From: Luidia sarsii
Lineage: Eukaryota > Echinodermata > Asteroidea > Paxillosida > Luidiidae
Assembly: GCA_949987565.1 (NCBI GenBank)
Contig: OX465104.1
Span: 4,707,052 to 4,771,051, forward strand
Direction: 5' to 3'
DNA: 64,000 nt
Shown: piece after piece, positions 1-12,483 of the stretch
Layout of the letters: each line of letters begins with the position of its first letter
Numbering within the stretch: the first letter of the stretch is position 1
Position numbers and translations under genes: made by a program
The notes under the pieces: generated by a model
Seen by the model: the letters and a program-made list of their open reading frames with translations, nothing else
Databases searched by the model: none
Told to the model about the DNA's origin: nothing

Positions 1-258
1 ATGCCTGTAGCGGCCATGTTGGCACTCCCAAGTGACAACCATGACCTGAGGAGCTGATGCCAGTAGCGGCCATGTTGGCACTCCCAAGTGACAACCATGA
101 CCTGAGGAGCTGTTGCCAGTAGCGGCCATGTTGGCACTCCCAAATGACAACCGTGACCTGAGCAACTGAAGCCAGTAGCGGCCATGTTGGCACTCCCAAT
201 TGACAACATAACCTTTTGTAACTGAAGCCAGTAAAAGCCATGTTGGCACTCCAAAATG
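1..258. repeat. 56-bp tandem repeat
   Basis: About 4.6 copies of a 56-bp unit; the motif GTAGCGGCCATGTTGGCACT recurs at 7, 63, 119 and 175 with a decayed copy at 231. Copies diverge progressively rightward. The array runs off the left edge, so its true length is unknown. No coding role is seen. Confidence 0.9.
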
Positions 259-1227
259 GCTAATGTGCTCTGCATTATCTTTGCAAGTGGTTCAATAATC
301 CAATCAGAAGGGATAGATGTGCAGAAGTGAAACTGATTGGCTCCTTCAATAGTTTAATCCTTATTTCCCTACGCACAAGGCTGCATTTTGGTGGTCATAA
401 CCGATAATTTGTTGAGGTGATTCTGCTTGGCTTGGCGCTGTGAGTGTGTGTGCATTTCTCCACCACTTGTAGCTCCAACTATAAACTAAAATTGAGAGGG
501 AATATCCGAGCGAAATAATAGTCAATTCTGTTTGTGATGCCAAAACGCACACTAAGTAAGAGAAAGCTTTTGAGATGGAAGAAGTTATCAGCTCAGTGCT
601 TCTGTCCATAATTCTGAGCGTGAATATTTTGATCTATCCTTCAGCTCGGCTAGTTTCTGTTGTGGGGAAAAGGATTGTTTTCCCACTGATGTTGGCCTTT
701 ATCTCAAATAACCATTTTATGTTTTTTCTATAATAAGAAAAAAGACTATGTAGAAAAGAATCTGTACATTTATATAAAAGGTGGGCAACTTGATATCGGA
801 GCACAATGTTATTGCCAAACTATGTTGAAAATGTATAAAGATTTACCCATTTATGAAAGTTTGGATTTTGGCTGGAGTGTACAAAATTGTAAATAGCTCT
901 TAGTTACCCGAGGAATGTTTTAAATTAAAATTGTTTTGTTTAAAACCGAAAACAAAAACAAGTATTAATCAACAAAACATGTACCGGCAGATGAACGAAT
1001 ATGCAACTAAAATGTATACGTTTCTGAAGAATAAATAAATTATTGTTTTATTATAAAGAGTAAATTACAATGATTGCATCTTAGTTTGTACAGTGATCCT
1101 AACCCCTTCCTGTAAAGAATCTTTGCAGATTTGTTGCTACATTTCAGCCTTTTCAGGACTAAAACCAGAACAAATGTAGATGTCTCTTAAATTATACCTC
1201 ATGAATTTAATCGCGGGGGTAACCCAT
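259..1227. other. AT-rich spacer, no gene seen
   Basis: No coding exon with plausible splice sites or protein-like composition was found on either strand. An open frame on the minus strand at 361-609 has no recognisable domain and is probably chance. Confidence 0.5.
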
Positions 1228-1229
1228 TA

Positions 1230-1406
1230 CAGTGGAACTTCGCTGTAATGAACGCCGACATACCGTACATTTGGCTATAACAAACATGCCTTTTGGCACC
1301 GGAATTTTGTGTACAAAATATGGGGCCGGAATTGCTATAACTAATGACCGCTACACCAAACAATTTTCATGGATCCCAGAATGTTCATAATAGCTATGCT
1401 CCACTG
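1230..1406. mobile_element. pogo/Tigger-like MITE
   Basis: A 177-bp element bounded by TA on both sides, starting CAGTGGAACTTCGC and ending GCTATGCTCCACTG, so the terminal inverted repeat is CAGTGGA(A/G)C. TA target duplication and CAGTG termini are typical of non-autonomous Tc1/mariner-pogo elements. It has no coding capacity. Confidence 0.7.
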
Positions 1407-1448
1407 TATCTTCAAACCAGAGTGAAGTCGGCACAGATACCGTTTTTC

Positions 1449-1454
1449 TTTATT
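1449..1454 (-). terminator. Possible poly(A) signal of MRM2
   Basis: AATAAA on the minus strand about 520 bases beyond the MRM2 stop codon. It is the first clear hexamer noticed downstream. Motif match only, so weak. Confidence 0.3.
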
Positions 1455-1693
1455 TCTCAGGGTAGAGAGCCTTCTGGCAAAAGTGCCTACAAGAAAACTA
1501 CAGGCTTTGAGTGATCAATGATACTGCATTCTCAAAGTGCTTTCAATGGCCTGAAACATGATTTTTCTTTTAAAGCCTTCTTCCAAATTGTAAACCTTGA
1601 ATCACTGTCTTTCTTAAACCTTGACGGTCTCTTCCTCCAGTCATAGTTCCTCTTAAAGCAAGCACAGGGGTGAAGGGGCCTCTAATATTAAAC

Positions 1694-1921
1694 AATAGAT
1701 CGATTGTGCGACCATTGTTTACATGCCATCACGCGACTCATAGAGGGTAGTTTTTCATCCTGTTTGGCACAGATCAGCGATGGAAATGTACAAAGAAGAA
1801 TGTAGACAATATGAGTCTTCTTTGCTCATTTTCACTCCTGTTCTGCACCAAATGAGATGCAAAAATATCCACTGTAAGTCGCGTGATGGCATGTAGACAC
1901 TGGTCATGCAATCGGTCTATT
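1694..1921. mobile_element. Palindromic MITE, family CCGATTG (copy 1)
   Basis: The two halves are inverted copies. The left end reads CGATTGTGCGACCATTGTTT and the right end is the reverse complement, ending CAATCGGTCTATT; the shared inner segment is TTTACATGCCATCACGCGACT. A second copy lies at 52411-52646. It sits just downstream of the MRM2 stop, so it may be carried in the 3' UTR. Confidence 0.8.
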
Positions 1922-1971
1922 GACTCTATTCCAGATGATCTCTTGGATAGATTTCTTCAATACTCTATGTG

Positions 1972-4012
<2,041 letters not shown>

Positions 4013-4126
4013 CTCATCGGTGACCTAGAAGTGGAATAGAAATGACAAGAGTTGTAGAAACTTGTACCACCTCCATGCTTGTACCCTGTTTCCTTCCTCC
4101 ATGGTTGTACCATGGACAGACTTGTA

Positions 4127-4218
4127 GCTAGTTGCGGTAACCGTGTAATCCTCATCCTCCCGAGAGTGGGAGACAGTTTTGGGAGGATGATGAGGGTTAC
4201 GAACTTACGGTTACCGCA
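4127..4218. repeat. 92-bp imperfect palindrome
   Basis: Arms TAGTTGCGGTAACCG and CGGTTACCGCAATT, with inner complementary stretches TCATCCTCCC and GGGAGGATGATGA around a 20-base loop. It is MITE-like, just upstream of the MRM2 start. A related segment with ACCGTAACC and GGGAGGATGA lies near 16810. Confidence 0.7.
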
Positions 4219-5121
4219 ATTGGCCAATCAGAGTAAGGGTCCGGGAGATAGCCTTTGTGGCACAGGCGCCAATAGCCGGGTCAATGTATACACTGCCAAT
4301 CATTATGACATTATTAATATGTATTATGAGTATTATTTATTTTTACCATGTTCTTACCTGTACTCCTGTAGTAAAAATACACACTACAACTACAACTTAC
4401 ATTACAAGTACAAAATAGTACAATTACAAATTTGTACACGGTCTAAAAAAGTAATATTATTCGCAGTTTTAGCCTTACATTTGGTGACATAAACGATTTC
4501 AGGGCCTACCTTTTTATCTCAATATGATCCCAAGTCTCCGTTTTTCTTTTTAATACTTTCCCCAGGAAATTTCTGAAGTAAATTGACACAACTCTGTTCA
4601 CGAGATGATGGACACAACTCACTAATCTTTGGTTCACACGTAATGCATGCAATTTAAAGGGACTGGTTGAGTGTTCTAGCGCCCTCTATAGTCCTTTGTG
4701 TTTTTCGGGTAGTTCAGCTGATGTCTTCACGTCGCCTGCGTTAAACTTGGGTAAGAATTTCCCATTTTCTCGAATAAAACGGCGTCTACAATTTAACAAA
4801 CAGGTGTACATTTATGAAAAATAACAAGTCGTGCTGATTTATCAACCTTATCTGCGATAGAAAATGTTTATAAGCAAGTTTTAAAAGAACGTTTTCTGCT
4901 TAAAACTTTAAAAGTTTGTGGAGGTGTGCGCGAAGTGAAATAACTTGGATGCAGAACGATCCTTTTTTTAATATAATCTATTCTAGCAGCTGAATAGGGC
5001 AAGTTCACCACTGAATTTCTCTGTTAATTTTCTCGCCCGATCCTTCATTTATGTTCTTCTTTTTTTAAACTTAGGCGAAGATAATATATCTTGTATTTCA
5101 TAACTTTTAACTGTTAATAAA

Positions 5122-5309
5122 TGTTAAAATTTAGTGGGCCTGACGTTTCGATCCTAGCAGGACCTTTCTCAAAGGCAGAGAGAAAGGTCCTGCTACTAAG
5201 TACTAGTGCTAGTGCTAGGATCGAAACGTCAGGCCCACTAAATTTTAAGATTTACATTTTGGTAATTTTAGTCAGTAAGCAGTTTGCAACATTTTTGTAT
5301 ATCACCTTT
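5122..5309. repeat. Family-1 hairpin repeat with ACTAGT-rich loop
   Basis: Left arm AAAATTTAGTGGGCCTGACG, right arm the reverse complement. The centre holds both GGACCTTTCTCAAAGG and an inserted run TACTAAGTACTAGTGCTAGT. The right side keeps the outer arm to TTTGTATATCACTTT. Confidence 0.85.
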
Positions 5310-5727
5310 TAATAAATGTGTTAAATTAACTGTATATTGTTTTGTTGAGATTTTAGTTTGATATATTTTTTTTAATTGTTCTATTTCCCCAGAATTTTGG
5401 CAAAAGACTGTACTTCTCTTTTCATTTGTAAGAGAAATGGAGAACTATGTTTCCTTGGAGGAATGTAAGTAATATGTTCAAAAGTGCTTAAAATTAGATC
5501 ATGTTTTAATAACTTTTGTAACCACTTGTTGAGTTGTTCATGTTTTTATTTTTAAACCACTTTTTGAATGAATGAATGAATTAATGCCATTAATGGCGAT
5601 TGTCATTTTGATCCTTGCAGGACATATTGAGAATGACACTTTTGACACTTGTCCGTGAATGGTCACATTTATTATGAATTTGATCAAATCACACATCTCT
5701 TACTATTTTTTAATCACGTTTGCAACA

Positions 5728-6003
5728 ATTGGTTGTTTGCATGAAAGCGGGGGTGTAATCCCTGGAGATATAAGGCAGTCAATGGTTGAATGTTTCTAAC
5801 TGGCGTCCCCACCCCGGCAAAGACTAGTTGACTATTGGTCGCCATCTAAGGGCTGGATAGCTCAGATGGCACAGAAAACAAGAATCCTTGGGTTCAAATC
5901 ATGGTCCAGTCAAAGTTTTCTTTGCCATTTTTCAAAAATGTTAAGTAATTACACATGTAATTAGAAAAGTACTTCTGTCTGAAGTTCCCAGTCAGTTGTT
6001 TTA
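5728..6003 (+). repeat. tRNA-derived SINE upstream of sulfotransferase
   Basis: Copy with GAAAGCGGGGGTGTAATCCC, GACTAGTTGACTATT, and the tRNA-like head GGGCTGGATAGCTCAGATGG. The B-box region reads GGTTCAAATCATGG. It ends about 40 bases before the predicted sulfotransferase start codon. Confidence 0.8.
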
Positions 6004-6039
6004 TATGACACTTCATTAACCCCTTTTTCAGACAAAACC

Positions 6040-9000
6040 ATGTGGAACCAAGCACTATCTGTTTCATCAGACTCTAAGCCACAAGGACCCGGTGAGTGTG
6101 AGGGCATCAAGCTATCGCCGGCAATCGTCCAAGTTGTGAAGGACTTCAAGACCTGGGAGGTACGGCCGGATGACGTCTGGATTGTGACTTACCCCAAGGC
6201 AGGTATGACGGGGGTCGGGATGGGGGGAAAGGATTGAAATGTTGGTGATCAGTCGAAGGATGGGTGCAACAGTGGGTGCATTCTGTGGGATCCTAATACT
6301 TACTTCCCCTTACTTTCCCTTTGAGAAAGGTCCTGCTAGGATACAAGTGCCAGGCCCTCTAACTTTTGAGATTTATGTATTGCAGGTAATTTTAGTCAGT
6401 GAGCAGTTTGCAACAGCTTTGTTTTTGTATTTTCTTCCCCTTACTTTGCCTTTGAGAAAGGTCCTGCTAGGATACAAATATCAGGCCCTCTAACTTTTAA
6501 GATTTATGTATTGCAAGTCATTTTTTTTAGTCAGTGAGCAGTTTGCAACAGTTTTGTTTTTGTATTTACTTCCCCTTACTTTGCCTTTGAGAAAGGTCCT
6601 GCTAGGATACAAGTGCCAGGCCCTCTAACTTTTGAGATTTATGTATTGCAGGTAATTTTAGTCAGTGAGCAGTTTGCAACAGCTTTGTTTTTGTATTTTC
6701 TTCCCCTTACTTTGCCTTTGAGAAAGGTCCTGCTAGGATACAAATATCAGGCCCTCTAACTTTTAAGATTTATGTATTGCAAGTCATTTTTTTTAGTCAG
6801 TGAGCAGTTTGCAACAGTTTTGTTTTTGTATTTACTTCCCCTTACTTTGCCTTTGAGAAAGGTCCTGCTAGGATACAAATATCAGGCCCTCTAACTTTTA
6901 AGATTTATGTATTGCAAGTCATTTTTTTTAGTCAGTGAGCAGTTTGCAACAGTTTTGTTTTTGTATTTACTTCCCCTTACTTTGCCTTTGAGAAAGGTCC
7001 TGCTAGGATACAAATATCAGGCCCTCTAACTTTTAAGATTTATGTATTGCAAGTCATTTTTTTTAGTCAGTGAGCAGTTTGCAACAGTTTTGTTTTTGTA
7101 TTTACTTCCCCTTACTTTCCATTTGAGAAAGGTCCTGCTAGGATCAAAATGTCAGGCCCTATAACTTTTGAGATTTTTGTATTTCAGGTCATTTTAGTCA
7201 GTGAGCAGTTTGCAACAGCTTTGTTTTTGTATTTTCTTCCCCTTACTTTGCCTTTGAGAAAGGTCCTGCTAGGATACAAATATCAGGCCCTCTAACTTTT
7301 AAGATTTATGTATTGCAAGTCATTTTTTTTAGTCAGTGAGCAGTTTGCAACAGTTTTGTTTTTGTATTTACTTCCCCTTACTTTGCCTTTGAGAAAGGTC
7401 CTGCTAGGATACAAATATCAGGCCCTCTAACTTTTAAGATTTATGTATTGCAAGTCATTTTTTTAGTCAGTGAGCAGTTTGCAACAGTTTTGTTTTTGTA
7501 TTTACTTCCCCTTACTTTGCCTTTGAGAAAGGTCCTGCTAGGATACAAATATCAGGCCCTCTAACTTTTAAGATTTATGTATTGCAACTTGCAAGTCATT
7601 TTTTTAGTCAGTGAGCAGTTTGCAGCAGTTTTGTTTTTGTATTTACTTCCCCTTACTTTGCCTTTGAGAAAGGTCCTGCTAGGATACAAATATCAGGCCC
7701 TCTAACTTTTAAGATTTATGTATTGCAAGTCATTTTAGTCAGTGAGCAGTTTGCAACAGCTTTGTTTTTGTATTTACTTCCCCTTACTTTTAACAATTGA
7801 TGTTTATAGCTAGGCAGTGTATATTCAACTGGTAACAATAACAGCATTCTTCCTGGAGGTCGTTGGTTCCTGCTGATGTTTATGAATATTCATACATGTT
7901 CTTTACTCTGATTGGCCAATGTCAGAGTAAATTAGAGCATGCATGAATATGCATAAACATCAGCAGGAAAGACCTCCGGCAGAATTACCTTTTGGGCAAG
8001 TGTCATGCCCTTTTGTATTGTTGATATTGTTGTCAGCATGCAGTCTGTGAGTAGTTTGTATTTCTATAACTTTATGAGATAATAGTCAGTACAAGCCACG
8101 TTGCACCAGACAATGAGCTCTAGCGTCCTCTGTAGCCCAGATATGACCAGCCATCATCATCTCAATTCACATCTGTGTCCTAGGCACCTCGTGGACCCAG
8201 GAGATCATGTCATGTGTCATGAAGGACGGTGACCTGGACGCCGTCAAGGCGCTTCACGCCGCCTTCAGAGTGCCTCATCTGGAGGCCAGTCTTCCAGAGT
8301 CCGTACGCAAGACCAAAAATGTAAGTCCCAAGACAAAGGTTTGAGATCTTTAGCTGGGACAGTTACAGACCTAGGGACGAATCCTCTCTGAAATTGTCTT
8401 ATTTGGTACTAAGATAAAGGGATGATACTTTAATGAGATCAGACAGGGGTGGGGGGTACTAACTGCTCACTGATTTCCATGTCAAAAGTATAAAAATCTA
8501 AAACAAAATCTCAAAAGTTAAAGGGCCTGACGTTTCGATCCTAGCAGGACCTTTCTCAAAGGAAAAGAAAGGTCCTGGATCGAAACGTCAGACCCTCTAA
8601 CTTTTGAGATTTGTGTAATGCAGGTCATTTTAGTCAGTGAGCAGTTTTGCTACAGTTATTTGCATTTACTTCAAATCTAAAGAAAAAAAAATAGTTTTGT
8701 CTTATACTGTGGTCCTTGTAGGACCTTTTTCTAAGGCAGTGCAGAGGTATAATGGATGGTCTTGTTTTTCATTAAGATTAAGCCTTGGGAAAAGAAAGAC
8801 TGTTTCAAAAATCCCTGTAAGTGATTCAATTAAGATGAAAATCTGTGCTTGGCTTTTGCAGGATGTAAACTCTATGCTGATACTCACCAAGACACCTTTA
8901 CTTCTTCCTCCCCAGCTACCTCCCACCCACCGTGTAGTTGAAGAGATCCCATCCCCACGTCTCCTCAAGTCTCACCTCCCTGCCCAGTTCCTGCCTCCTC

Positions 9001-12000
9001 AACTCTGGGAGAAGCGGGCCAAGATTGTCTACGTCCTGCGTAACCCTAAGGACTTGGCCGTCTCCTTCTTCCACTTTGGCAAGATGATATCTGCGAGCCC
9101 AGAGGTGCAGTCCCAACCTTTTGGCGAGTTTCTGGATGAGATGATGACGGGGAAAGGTGGGTAAACTGGACTGCTTCTCATTCTCCTCCTTCTCCTCTTC
9201 TTTCTCCTCTTCTTCCTCCTCATCCTCCTGCTCCTCCTCGTCCTCCTCCTGCTCCCCCTCCTCTTCCTCTTCCTCTTTCTTTTCCTCTTCCTCTTCCTCT
9301 TCCTCTTCCTCTCCCTCCTCTTCTCCTCCTCCTCTTCCTCCTCCTGCTCATCTTCCTCCTCCTGCTCCTCTTCCTCCTCCTATACTCCTCCTCTCCCTCC
9401 TTCTCCTCTCCCTCCTCCTTCTCCTCTCCCTCCTCCTGTTGCTCCTCCTCCTCTTCCTCATCCTGCTGCTCCTCCTCTTCCTCCCCTCCTCTTCTACTCT
9501 TCCTCCTCCTGCTCCTCTTCCTCCTCCCCTCCTCCTCTCTTCCTCCTCCCCTCCTCCTCTCTTCCTCCTTCTCCTCTCCCTCCTCCTTCTCCTCCCCCTC
9601 CTCCTGTTCCTCCTCCTCTTCCTCACCCTGCTCCTCCTCCTCCTGCTCCTCTTCCTCCTCCTCCCTCTCTTCCTCCTCCCCTCCTCCTCTCTTGCTCCTC
9701 CTCTTTGTCCCCCTTCTTCTCTCCTCCTCTTCCTCTTCCTCATTGTCTTTCTCCAACTCCCCTTCTTCCTCCTCCACCTTCTGTCACACTAAATGGGTTT
9801 TTTTTGTCACAGGTTTTCTTGGACCATGGTGGGACCATTACTTGTACTTTTGGGAGAGACGAGATCAAGAGAATATCCTGCTTCTAAGATTTGAAGACAT
9901 GAAGAAAGTAAGTGAGCTTCAAATTTGTGTCCATTGGTCAACCATGACCTTACCGATTAATGCCTCAAGTTAGCATGATCCTTGTAAATCTCAAAATTTA
10001 GTGGGCCTGACGTTTTGATCCGAACGTCAGGCCCGCTAAATTTTGAGATTTGCATTGTGGTAATTTTTGTCAGTAAGCAGTTTGCAACATTATTGTATAT
10101 TACTTTATGATCCTAGTTATTTCTCATCCTCAATATCCCTACTTCAATGCAGTGATGGTTTTCCCCTGTTCAATGTATGATAAGAACTATGTGTACAGTG
10201 CTTTGCCCGGTTGTTGGCTCCACAAAAAAATCAGACAGCTTGGCGAGATTCTAACCCGCGACTCCTGCTTTCTATTGCAGACATCTTAACCACTTTACCA
10301 CTGAGCTGGTCAAGGGCATATGCTGGATTTGAATCTGGATAGCAGAGTGTACCAGATTCATTCATAGATATTATATGACGTTGGAGTCTTGAGAACTACT
10401 TATATGATTCCCTTCAAAGGACCTATACAGGGCCCTATATGTGTTTAACCATAAACATTCCAAAAAAGCAATTCTGCGAAGGTTTTTGCTCAAATGGTAA
10501 TCTGAGAAAGTAGAAAAATGCAAAAACCCATTGCAGTTTATGCACTGTTCTGTAGTGTAAGAAAGTTATTATTACTCACGAGTAATAAACTATTTATCGA
10601 TGTTTCAGTGAAGATTTCTCGAAAAGTACAGCATCCCAGACCTTAAGATTTCAACATGAGAATTCTATCATGATATACAAAAATGTTGCAAACTGCTTAC
10701 TGACTAAAATTACCAAAATGCAAATCTTAAAATTTAGTGGGCCTGACGTTTCGATCCTAGCAGGACCTCTGCCTTTGAGAAAGGTCCTGCTAGGATCGAA
10801 ACGTCAGGCCCACTAAATTTTCAGATTCTATCATGAGTTCATGACCATCTACAAACTGTGTAAATCAGACTGAGAAGGAAATCTGTGGACATTGACGTTT
10901 CCCAGTCTTCCCAATGTTGCATTTGGCCCTTTATTCTCCATGGTGTCTTCCTGTTCATCCTCCCTTAGGACCTGCGAGGTCATGTGGAGTTAATCAGTAA
11001 GTTCCTGGGGAAGGATCTGTCTCCGTCCGTCCTGGATGGCATCGCTGACCATTGCTCCTTTGCCTCTATGAAGGCCAACCCCATGGCTAACCCCGACACC
11101 ATTCTTGCCAACCGCGAGATCCCAGAGGGCGCCACCTTCATGAGGAAGGGTAAGCGCGAACACGAAGACTCTTTGACAGAGTAAAATGCTTCAGCTCTTC
11201 CTAACGCATCTGTTTTAGAAGCTAGGAATCGGCAAAGACTAGTTGCCTTTTGGGGACGGCCACCATCTAAGGGTTGGGTACTGCTGCACTATGGAATTCT
11301 CTACCTGCAACCTGTCCCCTCCTTTTTTATAACTTGTCCAAATAAGACAAGTTGATATGTCTTATAACTTATCTGAATTCACAAAATTTAGTGGGCTTGA
11401 CGTATCGATCCTAGCAGGACCTTTCTCAAAGGTCCTTTATATCACTTTTGTCTGAATTCAAACGAAACATAAACTGAACACTTTCTTCATCCTGATCTAT
11501 CATGATTCTTTTCCTTATTACCGGTACTTTTTTTAGTCCTCAACTTGAGTGGCCTTTTGGGGCCTTGTGTTTGGGCGTTATTCGTAAAACTAAAATTAAA
11601 TATGGATAGCTCAGGCGGTAAGAGCGCTGGTATGCAAAACCAGAGGTTCAAGTCCCAATCGGGTCAAAGTTTTCTTTGCCAATTGTTTTTAAAAGTTGGT
11701 TTGCTCTGACACTATTATACCGATAAACTGTTTGAGTTTGTTTGGTTCTAAAAAGAAAAAAAGGGATCAAGTGTTCTGGAAACAATATGCTTTGTCCATC
11801 GGTAGGAAAAAAGCATCTATGTCTCTGCCAAATAGTCCCAGCAAAGACTAGTTGACTATTAGGGAAGGCCACCATCTACGGGCTAGATAGCTCCGATGGA
11901 AGGGCACTGGTACGTTAATCCAGAGGTCTTTGATTCAATTCCTGGTCTAGTCAGAGTTTTCTTTGCCAATTTTTCAAATAATCCTAGTGTGTCATGATTG

Positions 12001-12144
12001 TAATCTGATCTCCGTGATCCGTTCACCCTCTGTGCAGGTCAAGTCGGTGATTGGAAGACACTCTTCACTCCAGCCCAGAGTGAGGCGATGGACAAACATA
12101 TCGAGGAGAAACTCAGAGGTACAACACTGTCATTCACCGATTAA
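6040..12144 (+). CDS. Cytosolic sulfotransferase (SULT1-like)
   Basis: Six exons: 6040-6202, 8184-8320, 8916-9156, 9813-9907, 10969-11149, 12038-12144. All join in frame; predicted 307 aa, close to the usual ~295 of cytosolic SULTs. Family role: transfer of sulfate from PAPS to hydroxyl or amine groups of small molecules. Visible motifs: TYPKAGTSWTQEI (5'-phosphosulfate loop), KSHLP (expected catalytic His), VYVLRNPKDLAVSFFHF (3'-phosphate binding), RFEDMKKD, and C-terminal RKGQVGDWK (PAPS-binding signature). The ATG at 6040 is in good context (AAAACCATG) directly after a pyrimidine-rich AG, so there may be a non-coding first exon. The substrate cannot be read from sequence. Introns carry a tandem hairpin array, a polypyrimidine tract and fold-back repeats. 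Confidence 0.94.
6300..7790 (+). repeat. Tandem array of family-1 half-repeats
   Basis: About eleven head-to-tail copies with a 131-136 bp period (TTGAGAAAGG at 6321, 6452, 6587, 6718 and onward). Each copy carries CTTTGAGAAAGGTCCTGCTA, then CAGGCCCTCTAACTTTT, and the outer-arm sequence GTCAGTGAGCAGTTTGCAAC. Most copies have GGATACAAATATCAGG in place of GGATCGAAACGTCAGG, so the putative cleavage core is degenerate across the array. Entirely inside sulfotransferase intron 1. Confidence 0.9.
7853..7976. mobile_element. 124-bp palindromic MITE
   Basis: Arms GGAGGTC..TTCCTGCTGATG and CATCAGCAGGAAAGACCTCC with further pairing (TTTATGAATATTCAT / ATGAATATGCATAAA) down to a loop around GATTGGCCAATG. 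No coding content. In sulfotransferase intron 1. Confidence 0.75.
8463..8665. repeat. Family-1 hairpin repeat
   Basis: Left half has GGCCTGACGTTTCGATCCTA, right half the reverse complement with a small deletion (GGTCCTGGATCGAAACGTCA). The right side has the full outer arm. In sulfotransferase intron 2. Confidence 0.8.
9172..9780 (+). repeat. ~600-bp polypyrimidine tract (TCC/TTCC)n
   Basis: Almost uninterrupted pyrimidines, mostly TCC and TTCC units, within sulfotransferase intron 3 just ahead of exon 4. The long open frames it creates (polySer on plus, polyGlu/Arg on minus) are compositional artefacts. Confidence 0.95.
9987..10108. repeat. Family-1 hairpin repeat, short loop
   Basis: Left arm AAAATTTAGTGGGCCTGACG joined almost directly to CGAACGTCAGGCCCGCTAAA, so the stem II region is deleted. 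The right outer arm continues to TTATTGTATATTACTTT. Confidence 0.75.
10203..10325 (-). repeat. Second tRNA-derived SINE family
   Basis: On the minus strand it reads CCAGCTCAGTGGTAAAGTGG (A-box-like) and then CGGGTTAGAATCTCGCC (B-box-like). The other end carries a segment like GTGCTTTGCCCGGTT shared with 42180 and 56760. No cloverleaf-quality tRNA is claimed. Confidence 0.6.
10420..10922 (-). mobile_element. MITE family AAAGGCCC, interrupted copy
   Basis: Reverse-orientation copy of the elements at 54985-55365 and 63018-63374. It shares GATGCTGTACTTTTCGAGAA, ACACTACAGAA and TTTATGGTTTAACAC when read on the minus strand. It is split by a hairpin repeat at 10674-10824. Confidence 0.8.
10674..10824. 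mobile_element. Family-1 hairpin element with target-site duplication
   Basis: Left arm begins TATACAAAAATGTTGCAAAC and continues to GTGGGCCTGACGTTTCGATC; the right arm mirrors the inner part and ends at AAATTTTCAG. ATTCTATCATGA flanks it on both sides (10662-10673, 10825-10836), and the host sequence is continuous in the uninterrupted homologue at 63 kb. This shows it is a mobile unit. Confidence 0.85.
11382..11455. repeat. Partial family-1 repeat
   Basis: Left inner arm only: AAAATTTAGTGGGCTTGACG followed by ATCCTAGCAGGACCTTTCTC. The right arm is missing. Confidence 0.65.
11595..11700 (+). repeat. tRNA-like SINE head
   Basis: Has GGATAGCTCAGGCGGTAAGA (A box), AGAGGTTCAAGTCCC (B box) and the tail CAAAGTTTTCTTTGCCAATT. 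The 5' body is absent. Confidence 0.75.
11832..11972 (+). repeat. tRNA-derived SINE
   Basis: Has GCAAAGACTAGTTGACTATT, GGCTAGATAGCTCCGATGG and the tail AGTCAGAGTTTTCTTTGCC. The B box is degraded (TTTGATTCAATTCC). Confidence 0.75.
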
Positions 12145-12238
12145 GCGATGACTTCATGAGACAGGTGGTTGCAATCATGGAATGAAGTAAGAGGTGCTTA
12201 GAATGGACCCTAGGCATTGAGGTCACAAGGTTGCCATC

Positions 12239-12483
12239 TAGGGCCCTTTTCCAAAACCCGGCTTAGGCTCAGGCTCTGGCTTTGTTTCTGGTTCTTTTAT
12301 CCATTTCAAATACAAGGCATGAAAACAGGAAGCCTTTGGCATCATTTTGAATGTTTGACTGAGTTTTGAAAAGGAACCCAAAGCTTCAACTTCAACAAAG
12401 AACTCCAACTTGTATTTCAGCATTTGGATAACTGAGACGAAGCCGGAGCCGAAGCCTAAGCCGGGTTTTGGAAAAGGGCCTAG
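12239..12483. mobile_element. MITE with GGCCCTTTTCCAAAACCCGG termini
   Basis: A 245-bp element. The left end GGGCCCTTTTCCAAAACCCG is inverted at the right end (CCGGGTTTTGGAAAAGGGCC), and both subterminal regions carry the hexamer-like GGCTTAGGCTC. No open frame. The same terminus flanks the hexamer minisatellites at 14.4 and 45.4 kb. Confidence 0.8.

Noticed and set aside
9157..9792. PolySer and polyGlu/Arg open frames
   Set aside because: Translation of an intronic TCC-rich tract; the exon boundaries of the sulfotransferase are clear on both sides.
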